NCBI GenBank assembly: GCA_947628855.1
Contig: CANRBM010000009.1
Location: 1 to 39,335, forward strand
DNA: 39,335 nt
Source: an uncultured Clostridia bacterium
GTDB lineage: Bacteria > Bacillota > Clostridia > Christensenellales > CAG-917
Reading direction: 5' to 3'
Below, piece by piece: positions 26,760 to 34,969 of this stretch (the stretch's first letter is position 1; the number at the start of each line of letters is the position of its first letter). The notes below the pieces were generated by a model. It was not told the origin of the DNA. It saw only the letters and a list, made by a program, of their open reading frames with translations, and searched no databases. A program made the translations under genes and the position numbers.

Positions 26760-27065
26760 ATGTACGCAATCGTTGAATGCGGTGGCAAACAGTACAAGGT
26801 CGAGAAGGACATGCTGGTCAAGGTCGAAAAACTCGACGCGGAGATCGGCGCAGAGGTCGAACTCAAGGTGCTGCTTGTTGCAGGCGAGGACGGATTGAAG
26901 GCGGGCAAAGAGGCTGAAGGCTGCAAGGTCAAGGCTGTCGTCACAAGACAGGACAAGTTCGCAAAGATCCTCGTTTTCCACTACAAGGCAAAGAAACAGA
27001 TCAGAAAGCGTCAAGGCCATCGTCAGCCCTATACAGAGCTGAAGATCGTGGCGATCGAGGGCTAA
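26760..27065 (+). CDS. rplU: 50S ribosomal protein bL21
   Basis: MYAIVECGGKQYKVEKDMLVKVEKL ... FHYKAKKQIRKRQGHRQPYTELKI. Confidence 0.97.
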   Translation: MYAIVECGGKQYKVEKDMLVKVEKLDAEIGAEVELKVLLVAGEDGLKAGKEAEGCKVKAVVTRQDKFAKILVFHYKAKKQIRKRQGHRQPYTELKIVAIEG

Positions 27066-27067
27066 TA

Positions 27068-27397
27068 ATGCTCACGGTTCGGTTTTTGAAGGAAGGGGAC
27101 AAATTTGTCGGCATAGAGTGCAACGGACATTGCGAGTATGCCGATGAAGGCGCGGATATCGTCTGCGCGGCGGCAAGCTCCGTCATCCAAACGGCTGTGC
27201 TCGGCGTCATAAGACTTTTGGGCTTGAACATAGGCTATGAGACGGACGACGAACAGGGATATTTGAAGGCTATATTGCCAAAAGATATTTCCAATGAGGA
27301 CTTGCACGACGCCGATATCATCCTCAAAACCGCGTATCTTGGGGTGTCCGACCTCTATGAAACTTATTCGGACTTTATATCTTTGGAGGTAAAGTAA
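27068..27397 (+). CDS. prp: Ribosomal-processing cysteine protease Prp
   Basis: [28 protein letters not shown] contains the conserved His and Cys; located between rplU and rpmA. Confidence 0.95.
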   Translation: MLTVRFLKEGDKFVGIECNGHCEYADEGADIVCAAASSVIQTAVLGVIRLLGLNIGYETDDEQGYLKAILPKDISNEDLHDADIILKTAYLGVSDLYETYSDFISLEVK

Positions 27398-27398
27398 A

Positions 27399-27677
27399 AT
27401 GTTTATCAACATACAATTGTTCGCTCACAAAAAGGGCTCCGGTTCTTCCCACAACGGACGCGAGAGCGCGGCAAAACGCCTCGGTCCCAAGCGTGCCGAC
27501 GGTCAATTTGTGCTTGCAGGCAACATCCTTGTTCGCCAAAGAGGCACAAAATATCATCCGGGCAACAACGTATCCATCGGCAAGGACGACACGCTCTTTG
27601 CGCTTATCGACGGCGTAGTGAAATTCGAACGCGTCGGCAAGGATCGTAAACAGGTGTCTGTTTACGCCGCAGAGTAA
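27399..27677 (+). CDS. rpmA: 50S ribosomal protein bL27 with Prp-cleavable N-terminus
   Basis: [38 protein letters not shown]. Confidence 0.97.
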   Translation: MFINIQLFAHKKGSGSSHNGRESAAKRLGPKRADGQFVLAGNILVRQRGTKYHPGNNVSIGKDDTLFALIDGVVKFERVGKDRKQVSVYAAE

Positions 27678-27689
27678 CTAAGCTCGTAC

Positions 27690-27719
27690 GCGCCGTCCGA
27701 CGGACGGCGCAATTTTTTT
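27690..27719 (+). terminator. rplU-prp-rpmA terminator
   Basis: GCGCCGTCC-GAC-GGACGGCGC followed by AATTTTTTT. Confidence 0.9.
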
Positions 27720-27726
27720 AGGCGCG

Positions 27727-27865
27727 TCCGAGGCGATTATATCCGCTGAGGAATATAAGCGCGTCATAGCGCTTATAACCGTTGAGGTTTTAAGCGTCAT
27801 AGCGCTATAACCGTTGAGGATTTAAATGTGTCCGAAGCGCTTATGACCGGTGAAGGTCATATTCG
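27727..27865. repeat. Four degenerate ~34-nt tandem repeats
   Basis: Units 27727-27763, 27764-27796, 27797-27830, 27831-27865; shared core TC(A/C)(T/G)A(G/A)(G)CG..TATAACCG(T)TGAGG..TTTAA. Confidence 0.65.
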
Positions 27866-27944
27866 ATCAAGGGCGCAAATTGCGTTTTTGAGACGTTTGG
27901 GCGCGTGACGGAAAATTTCTTGCAATTTGCGCAATAAGAGTTTT

Positions 27945-28775
27945 ATGATCTCATTTGAGCTTGACAAAACCCCTTGTTTTGACATTACCGCCACCTTGGA
28001 GTGTGGGCAGGTATTTCGCTTTTCGCCCGTAGAGGGAGGATATGTCTTGCACGCTCTCAGTCACGTCGCGAAGATAATCGACAGGGGGGACAGCTATGAA
28101 GTGAGCGCGGACGACGAGGAGTTTTTCAAGGCGTATTTCGACCTCGATCGTGACTATGCGGCGATACAGTCCGAGCTTGAGGACGGCGGGACTTTGAGCG
28201 AGGCGATAGCATTCGGCAGGGGCATACATATTCTGAAACAGGACCCCATTGAGGCAATTTTCTCATTCATAGTGTCACAAAACAATCACATACCGCGTAT
28301 AAAGTGCATAATAGAGCGTATGTGCGACGCGCTGGGCGAGGACATGGGCGACTATCACGCTTTCCCGAGCCTCAAGGCGCTTGCGGACGCGGGCGAGGAG
28401 TTCTATGCGAGCATAGGCGCGGGCTACAGGGCGGCGTATCTCGACAGGGTGGCAAAAGCTATGCTCGACATAAATTTGGACGAGTGGCGCGCCCTCGACA
28501 CCGAGTCGCTGAGGCGGCAGCTCATGGCTATGCACGGCATAGGGCGAAAAGTCGCGGATTGCATATTGCTTTTCGGATTCGACCGCTTCGACGTGTTCCC
28601 CGTGGATACGTGGATAAAGAAGGTATTCGCCGACGCCTATCCCGATATGCCTGCCGACAAAATGTCCACTTTATTGGTGCAAAAATACGGACAATACTCG
28701 GGTTTTGTGCAACAATGGCTATTTTATTTCAAAAGAACAAAAAAAACTATGGACAAATCTAATTTTTTAAGCTAG
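27945..28775 (+). CDS. 8-oxoguanine DNA glycosylase (OGG1-type, HhH-GPD)
   Basis: HGIGRKVADCILLFGFDRFDVFPVDTWIKKVF (HhH and catalytic Asp region), Ogg N-domain ECGQVFRF; start refined to the ATG at 27945 (tracked TTG at 27927). Confidence 0.92.
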   Translation: MISFELDKTPCFDITATLECGQVFRFSPVEGGYVLHALSHVAKIIDRGDSYEVSADDEEFFKAYFDLDRDYAAIQSELEDGGTLSEAIAFGRGIHILKQDPIEAIFSFIVSQNNHIPRIKCIIERMCDALGEDMGDYHAFPSLKALADAGEEFYASIGAGYRAAYLDRVAKAMLDINLDEWRALDTESLRRQLMAMHGIGRKVADCILLFGFDRFDVFPVDTWIKKVFADAYPDMPADKMSTLLVQKYGQYSGFVQQWLFYFKRTKKTMDKSNFLS

Positions 28776-28832
28776 AATAATCTAAGAATATATTGTGTGC
28801 AACTCGAATGCGGGTTGCCAAGGAGAAAAATT

Positions 28833-29432
28833 ATGGCAGCAACTAAAAAGTATGTGGTCCTTGCAGATATCGAGAGCGTTCGCGTTCCTTTCGCGGTGTT
28901 TGAGTCCGCTCTTGAGGAGCTTTCCCGTTACGGAGAGATCGCCGCTTGCAAATTCTATGGCTATTCCGCAAAACGCACAAAGGATTACGGCGAGTTTATT
29001 CAAGAGAACAGCTATGACGCGCTTTCCGCGCTCCCCAAGAAGAGAAAGGGCAAGCTCGATCTGAGACAGGTCATAGACGCGGCAAGGCTCGCACAATTCC
29101 CCAACATCGACGGATTCTTCCTCATTTACGGACACGGCGACATCACGCCGCTCATCGCGTATCTCAAGGCGTACGGCAAAGACGTAGTCGCCGGCGTTGT
29201 CGAGCAGGACAAAAATTCCGCGCTCTGCAACAAGGTCATCATCCTTCATAATGACCAGCCGAGCAGGGTCGTGCTCAACGCAGGTTACAAGAAGACGGAG
29301 AACGCGCCCCAGCCCCCCAAGGCTGCGCCTCAGCCTCAAGCCGCTCAACCCGCGGCCGCGGCGCCAAGCGATAACGAGCAGGCTCAGATGGCGTTCCTTC
29401 TCGAGCAATTCAACAAGATACTCAACGAGTAA
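28833..29432 (+). CDS. NYN/PIN-like domain protein with Pro/Ala linker and C-terminal helix
   Basis: KKYVVLADIESVRVPFAVFE..., DLRQVIDAARLAQFPNIDGFFLIYGHGDITPLIAYLKAYGKDVVAGVV; AAGGAGAAAAATT RBS; tracked ORF starts at 28797. Confidence 0.65.
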   Translation: MAATKKYVVLADIESVRVPFAVFESALEELSRYGEIAACKFYGYSAKRTKDYGEFIQENSYDALSALPKKRKGKLDLRQVIDAARLAQFPNIDGFFLIYGHGDITPLIAYLKAYGKDVVAGVVEQDKNSALCNKVIILHNDQPSRVVLNAGYKKTENAPQPPKAAPQPQAAQPAAAAPSDNEQAQMAFLLEQFNKILNE

Positions 29433-29511
29433 CGCTTAATTTAGCATCTCGTTCGTGGCGCGCTTGCGTAAAGTCGCGGGCGCGTCCCGAAAAAACGAGA
29501 ATAAAGAATGT

Positions 29512-29536
29512 GGGATGACTTGGGTCATCCCTTTTT
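29512..29536 (+). terminator. Terminator downstream of the NYN-like gene
   Basis: GGGATGAC-TTGG-GTCATCCC then TTTTT. Confidence 0.85.
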
Positions 29537-29572
29537 CGTTGCCTTCTCTTAAAAATAATGTGAGCGGAGTTT

Positions 29573-29600
29573 AAAAAATATGGCGTCCGGCCATATTTTT
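29573..29600. terminator. Bidirectional terminator downstream of folA
   Basis: AATATGGC-GTCCG-GCCATATT flanked by A- and T-tracts. Confidence 0.65.
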
Positions 29601-29678
29601 ATGTCAGATATTGACGCTCCGACGCGTTTAAGGCGCATCATACGTTTAAAGCGTCGCTTTTCATTGATTCAATGTTTT

Positions 29679-30191
29679 TCAAAAGGGCAGTACGTTGTTG
29701 TTTTTGTAGGTGCAGAAGGTGACGCTGTAGCCGCAGTCGTCCATGGGAGGTTCGCTTGCGACGAGCTGCCAATTGTCAAGCGCGTCAAGATCGTCCAGAA
29801 ATACCGTCGCGCCGCCGTCCGCGTCCACCTTTGTGATGACAGCCTCCTCGCAATAGGGGAGCATGGTGTGGTACATCATCGCGCCGCCTATGACGTACGC
29901 GTCCTCGGGAGAGTGTGCGTTGACCTCGCGGGAGAGCTCCTCGAGAGAGCGCGCAAGGATATAGCCCTTCTCAATGGCGTCATTTTCATCGCCCTCGGGA
30001 TAGAGCACTATGTTTGTGCGCCCCTTGAGCGGCATGCCGCCCGGCAGCGAACGCAAGGTATTGTAGCCCATAAGCACCGTCTTGCCACGGGTGTGGCTTA
30101 CAAAGTGTTTCATGTCCGCCTTGAGGTCGAAAAGCAAGCCGTTGTTCTTGCCAATGCCCCAATTTTTGTCCACGGCAACGATAAGTTTCAT
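29679..30191 (-). CDS. folA: Dihydrofolate reductase
   Basis: MKLIVAVDKNWGIGKNNGLLFDLKADMKHF, GKTVLMGYNTLRSLP, DAYVIGGAMMY; ATGA overlap with thyA. Confidence 0.95.
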   Translation of the reverse strand: MKLIVAVDKNWGIGKNNGLLFDLKADMKHFVSHTRGKTVLMGYNTLRSLPGGMPLKGRTNIVLYPEGDENDAIEKGYILARSLEELSREVNAHSPEDAYVIGGAMMYHTMLPYCEEAVITKVDADGGATVFLDDLDALDNWQLVASEPPMDDCGYSVTFCTYKNNNVLPF

Positions 30192-31018
30192 ATTGCCACC
30201 TCGATCTTCTTGTCAAGCGTTGTATATTGATAGTTTTCAAGCTCGAAGTCGGCAAGCGTGAAGTCGTAGAAATTTTTGACGTCGGGGTTCATCTTGAACG
30301 TCGGGGCGGGGTACTGCGGGTTTTGCAATATCTCCTCAACGATGGGGATATGGCGGTCGTAGATGTGCGCGTCGCTTATCACATGCACAAATTCGCCGAC
30401 TTCAAGCCCGCTCACCTGCGCGAGCATATGCACGAGGACGGCGTATTGTACGACGTTCCAATTGTTTGCGGTGAGGGTGTCCTGGCTGCGCTGATTGAGT
30501 ATGGCGTTGAGCTTTTTCCCCGTTACGTTGAAAGTCATAGAGTACGCGCATGGGTAGAGATGCATCTCATGTAGGTCCGCAAAGTTGTAGATGTTTGTCA
30601 TTATGCGACGGGATTGTGGGTTGTTTTTCAAGTCGAACAGCACTCTGTCCACCTGATCGAATTCGCCCTCGGGATAGATGTGCTTTATGCCGAGTTGATA
30701 GCCGTACGCCTTGCCTATCGAGCCGCTCTCGTCCGCCCAGCTGTCCCATATGTGCGAGTTTAAGTCGTGCACATTGTTTGACTTTTTCTGCCATATCCAC
30801 AAAAGCTCGTCGATAGCCGACTTGAAAGCTGTTCTGCGCAGAGTTATGATGGGAAACTCCTTGCTCAGATCGTAGCGGTTTACTATGCAGAATTTTTTGA
30901 TAGTGTGGGCGGGGGAGCCGTCCTCCCACCTCGGACGCACGGCGAGCCCTTCATCCGAAACGCCGTTGTCGATTATATCGCGACAAGTGGATATAAAAAT
31001 TTTGTCTGCAATACTCAT
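30188..31018 (-). CDS. thyA: Thymidylate synthase
   Basis: RPRWEDGSPAHTIKKF, IITLRRTAFKSAIDELLWIW, LHPCAYSMTFNV-like active-site region, LNQRSQD. Confidence 0.95.
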   Translation of the reverse strand: MSIADKIFISTCRDIIDNGVSDEGLAVRPRWEDGSPAHTIKKFCIVNRYDLSKEFPIITLRRTAFKSAIDELLWIWQKKSNNVHDLNSHIWDSWADESGSIGKAYGYQLGIKHIYPEGEFDQVDRVLFDLKNNPQSRRIMTNIYNFADLHEMHLYPCAYSMTFNVTGKKLNAILNQRSQDTLTANNWNVVQYAVLVHMLAQVSGLEVGEFVHVISDAHIYDRHIPIVEEILQNPQYPAPTFKMNPDVKNFYDFTLADFELENYQYTTLDKKIEVAI

Positions 31019-31093
31019 AAAATGTCTCCTATTTTCAAAATGTGGCGCTTTATATCGCTAAAACGCGGGATAAAGCGCCGTTTTTTGAGGATA

Positions 31094-32860
31094 TCAGTCC
31101 CTGATGACAAGTTGAGAATTCAACGCCTTGACCATGTCTATGGGGAGTTTTATCTCCTTCCTGTCGAAGGTGACGAGGCCGTTTATCTCCTCTTCTACGT
31201 CGCTGACCTGCGTATACACGGTCGCGCTCAAGCCCTTTGCGACGTTTGGTATAATGCTCTTTTCATACAGCTTTTTGAATGCCTTGGCAAGCTTTTCGGG
31301 GGTCTTGTAAATGCGGTAGCCGAAGGATTTCTTGGGCGAGAATACGTGTCTGTCCACCTTGTAGGAGTATCCGCCGAACTCCGAGAGCACGCGGCATCTC
31401 TTTTCGAAATGTGGCACCGTGATGGGGCGGAAATAGATGTGTTGAGACTTCATGTCCGAGGAGTCCTTGCCTTGGTCGTTCCAGCCCGAGACGCTGTCTA
31501 TTATGCGGGTAGGGTCTTTTGCCTTCATCTTTTTTGTGATGCGCACGCTGTCAAACTGTCCCCAGCCCTCGTTGAAGGGCACCCAGCAGCAGAGGCTGAC
31601 GCAGTTTTTGAGATAATTCATCGTGATGTCTACCTCTTTTTCAAACTCGTCGCGACTCTCCTTTTCGGCGCGGGCGAGTTTTTTGTACGCGCGCTCGTTG
31701 TCGTCCTTGATGTGTATGCCGACAAACGCGAGTACTCCGATATAGAGCATATTGTATTTCGTGCCGCCCGTGACCATGTCCTGCCACACCAAAATGCCTT
31801 CCTTGTCGCAGTGATAGTACCATCTGAGAGGCTCGATCTTGATGTGCTTTCTTATCATATTGAATCCCATCGACTTGACAAGCTTGACGTCGTATTCGAG
31901 CGCCTTATTTTCTGGAGGCGTGAGCATACCGTCCGACCAATAGCCTTGATCGAGCACGCCGCTCATGAAGTAGGGCTTGTTGTTGAGGGCTATGCGCTTA
32001 AACCCTTTGCTGTCAGTCACGAAGCCGAATTTGCGCATGCCGAAGTAGGACTTGACAATGTCATCGCCGACCTTGAACGCCAACCCGTACAGCTTTGGAT
32101 TTTCGGGGCACCACAGTTCGTAATTTTTCATGGGGATGTCTATCTCGTCTCCATCGCATATCGTCGCGGAGAGTTGTTTTGTGCTGTCAATGCCGTCGAG
32201 CACAAGCACTTCGACGGGGACGTCCGCGCTCTTGACGAATTTGAGTTTGACAAGGTCGTTGTCGATGTCGGGGATTATCGTGACATCTTTGAGATAAGCC
32301 TCGGGCACGCTCTCAAGCCAAACGCTCTGCCAAATGCCCGATTGAGGGGTGTACCATATGCCGCCGCGTTTCATCGACTGCTTGGCGCGCGAATGATAGC
32401 TTGTGTCGGAGGGATCCGTGACCTCGACTTCTATCGTGTTTGCACCCGCCTTTATCATGTCTGTGATCTCAAATGTGAAGGGCATATATCCGCCGCTGTG
32501 TTCGCCTACAATCGCGCCGTTTACGGTGACCCTGCACCAAAAATCCACCGCGCCGAAATTGATGAAAGTGTGCGCCTTGATAAATTCCGCGGGGACGTCG
32601 AATGTGCGATGATAGTAGAGCTTGTCGTCCGGCGTGACCGAGGTGCCTTCATCAAGCCCGCTCAGCAGCGATTCGGGAGAGTAGGGGACGAGGATCTTGC
32701 CTTGATACGCGCCCGTGAAAGTCTCGCTCTTACGTAAAATTGCGTAGTCCCATTTGCCGTTCAAAGATATGTAACTCTTCCTCTCGAATTGTGGACGGGG
32801 GTATTCCGCAAGCGGCACCTCGCCCGGATTGAATAATGTATTTAGTCTGACTGTTTCCAT
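31094..32860 (-). CDS. GH2-family glycoside hydrolase (beta-galactosidase/glucuronidase-like), probably cytoplasmic
   Basis: Sugar-binding N-domain (GAVDFWCRVTVNGAIVGEHSGGYMPFTFEIT), GMRKFGF, VPFNEGWGQFD, VLSEFGG; start refined to METVRL with GGAGG RBS; no signal peptide. Confidence 0.9.
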   Translation of the reverse strand: METVRLNTLFNPGEVPLAEYPRPQFERKSYISLNGKWDYAILRKSETFTGAYQGKILVPYSPESLLSGLDEGTSVTPDDKLYYHRTFDVPAEFIKAHTFINFGAVDFWCRVTVNGAIVGEHSGGYMPFTFEITDMIKAGANTIEVEVTDPSDTSYHSRAKQSMKRGGIWYTPQSGIWQSVWLESVPEAYLKDVTIIPDIDNDLVKLKFVKSADVPVEVLVLDGIDSTKQLSATICDGDEIDIPMKNYELWCPENPKLYGLAFKVGDDIVKSYFGMRKFGFVTDSKGFKRIALNNKPYFMSGVLDQGYWSDGMLTPPENKALEYDVKLVKSMGFNMIRKHIKIEPLRWYYHCDKEGILVWQDMVTGGTKYNMLYIGVLAFVGIHIKDDNERAYKKLARAEKESRDEFEKEVDITMNYLKNCVSLCCWVPFNEGWGQFDSVRITKKMKAKDPTRIIDSVSGWNDQGKDSSDMKSQHIYFRPITVPHFEKRCRVLSEFGGYSYKVDRHVFSPKKSFGYRIYKTPEKLAKAFKKLYEKSIIPNVAKGLSATVYTQVSDVEEEINGLVTFDRKEIKLPIDMVKALNSQLVIRD

Positions 32861-33096
32861 AATATCCTCCGAAAAAACTTCCAATACTTATTGTATTATA
32901 ACATATTACTGCCAATATAACAATAATAAATTCAAAATTTGTGCGGTTAAAGCAACGCGATATCAAAAAAACAGCGATAAACGGCGAAAATTATGCTGTC
33001 GATATAAAAATTTCGCGACCTAACGGAGGTCTTGCGCGGCAAGTATGCGCTTGACTATGAGGCGCGCGGTGTGCTAAAATCTTGTAGGAGGCAAAT

Positions 33097-33654
33097 ATGA
33101 AATACTACATCTTTTCCGACATACACGGCGCAACTGCAAATCTGAACGCGCTGCTTGACAAGATAGGAGGCGAGCTCGAGAGCGGGGCGGCAAAACTCGT
33201 CCTGCTTGGCGACATCTACAACCACGGTCCGCGCAACCCCATTCCCGAAGATTACGCGCCCATGAAGGTGGCGGAGGCGCTCAACAAGTATGCGCCGTCG
33301 ATAATCGCGGTCAAGGGCAATTGCGACAGCGAAGTGGACGAGATGATAAGCGAATTCAAGATATATGCGGGTTCGTCAACGACCGTAGACGGACACAGCG
33401 CAGTGTTTACGCACGGGCACAAGTGCAATCCCGATCTGCCGTGCGAGGGCCTTTCGAGCGGCGACGTCGTGTTTTACGGACACTTCCACAGGGCAAAACA
33501 CACTATCGTGGACGGTGTACACTATGTTTGCGTGGGCGCGCTGGGCATATATCCCGTGGACGCGGGGGCGTCCTATGCCGTGCTCGATGGCAAAAATGTC
33601 GCCGTGTATCCCGTGAACGACTCTTCGCCGATCATAAACTTCGAGTTGGAGTGA
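33097..33654 (+). CDS. yfcE: YfcE-like metallophosphoesterase
   Basis: FSDIHGA, LLGDIYNHGPRNP, VKGNCDSE, FTHGHKCNPD, FYGHFHRA; RBS TAGGAGG. Confidence 0.93.
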   Translation: MKYYIFSDIHGATANLNALLDKIGGELESGAAKLVLLGDIYNHGPRNPIPEDYAPMKVAEALNKYAPSIIAVKGNCDSEVDEMISEFKIYAGSSTTVDGHSAVFTHGHKCNPDLPCEGLSSGDVVFYGHFHRAKHTIVDGVHYVCVGALGIYPVDAGASYAVLDGKNVAVYPVNDSSPIINFELE

Positions 33655-33737
33655 AAATCTTTATAGTGGCACAGAGAGACGCATATTTTGCCTTAGCCGC
33701 GCGAATTTCGTGATTCTAAATGGGCGAATAAAATATT

Positions 33738-33784
33738 AAGACCGCGCACGCCCTGTTTGCAGGAGTATTTGCGGTCTTTTTTTG
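33738..33784 (+). terminator. Terminator downstream of yfcE
   Basis: AAGACCGC ... GCGGTCTTTTTTT with inner CCTG-TTTG-CAGG hairpin. Confidence 0.75.
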
Positions 33785-33889
33785 TGGATTTAAATATCGA
33801 ATTTCAGCGCGATTTCATAAAATAAATAACGAGCTTGGTGCAATGCGTCGCATATTTATGGAGTTATCGCAACTTTGAGATGACTCTCC

Positions 33890-34951
33890 CTAGTATATGT
33901 TTTTGAGGTCGGGCATGGCGTAGGCGAAAAACTCCTTGTAGGCGTTGCATTTCGCGACATCTAAACGCTCCCTTTTGCAGCCGCCCGCGCACATTTTGAA
34001 ATAGGCGCACTTCTTGCATTTTGCGTCCACCTGCAAACTCTCTTTTATGAATTTGACGGCGATGGGGTGGTGGGAGAGCGCGGCAAAATCGCTGTCAGAG
34101 ATGTTGCCCATGTCGTATTCGTCGAGGCAGTAGAAGTCGCAGGGATACACCGTGCCGTCCGCCTCTATGACGAATTGATGGGAGCAAAATCCGTTCATGC
34201 CGCACTGCTCGGCGACCTCGCCGCGCGCAAGCCTCACAAAATTGTCGAATTGCCTTATCGATGTGTAGTCGCCCGCCTTTATGTCCGCAAGATACAGGCT
34301 GAACAGCTTTTTCAAAAATACGGCGTACTCCTTTTCGGTGGGGTAGGACGAGGCGTCGTAGGGCTGCCCGCCGAGGGGTCTGAGGCAGGGAATGAATTGC
34401 ATGAATTTGAAGCCCTGCGACTTGTAAAACGCGTACACGTTGGCGATATCCTTTACTACCGCTCTGCTGAGCACGGTGAGGATATTGAAGGGCACGCCGT
34501 GCTTTTTCAGGTAGTCCACGCCGCGCATTATGTCGGGATAGGCGGGGGAGCCGTCCGCCCTGACGCGACAGGCGTTGTCCGCCTCCGCGCCGTCGAGGGA
34601 GAGCCCCAAAAGGTAGTTGTATTTTTTGAATATCTCGCACCACTCGTCGTCTATCAAGGTGCCGTTTGTCTGTATGACGAGGGCGGTATTTTTGTGCGAA
34701 GAGACAAGCTCGCCCGCTCTTTTAAAGAATTCTTTGCCGCGGAGAAGAGGCTCGCCGCCTTGAAAGGACAAATAAAGACGGTCCTCGCCCGTGAAGGCGA
34801 GGGCCTTTGACACTATGTCCTCGAGGAGTGCCTCGCTCATCAGTCCCTTGCTGTAGCTCTCGCGCATCCCGGAGAGGGAGTGATAGAAGCAATAGGTGCA
34901 TCTCAGATTGCAGTTGCCCGACGCGGGCTTGAGCATCACCGATAGGTTCAA
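33890..34951 (-). CDS. Anaerobic sulfatase-maturating enzyme (radical SAM/SPASM)
   Basis: PASGNCNLRCTYCFY (CxxxCxxC), FQGGEPLL, C-terminal Cys-rich CGMNGFCSHQ...YPCDFYC...CKKCAYFKMCAGGC; adjacent sulfatase. Confidence 0.95.
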   Translation of the reverse strand: MNLSVMLKPASGNCNLRCTYCFYHSLSGMRESYSKGLMSEALLEDIVSKALAFTGEDRLYLSFQGGEPLLRGKEFFKRAGELVSSHKNTALVIQTNGTLIDDEWCEIFKKYNYLLGLSLDGAEADNACRVRADGSPAYPDIMRGVDYLKKHGVPFNILTVLSRAVVKDIANVYAFYKSQGFKFMQFIPCLRPLGGQPYDASSYPTEKEYAVFLKKLFSLYLADIKAGDYTSIRQFDNFVRLARGEVAEQCGMNGFCSHQFVIEADGTVYPCDFYCLDEYDMGNISDSDFAALSHHPIAVKFIKESLQVDAKCKKCAYFKMCAGGCKRERLDVAKCNAYKEFFAYAMPDLKNIY

Positions 34952-34969
34952 ATTTTTCCTCTTATCCTA

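Noticed and set aside
27727-27865. Possible CRISPR array
   Set aside because: Units are adjacent and degenerate with no unique spacers; no cas genes in the window
30905-32737. 610-aa plus-strand ORF opposite the GH2 gene
   Set aside because: Antisense to a clear GH2 enzyme; composition looks like reverse-frame translation with no domain motif or RBS support
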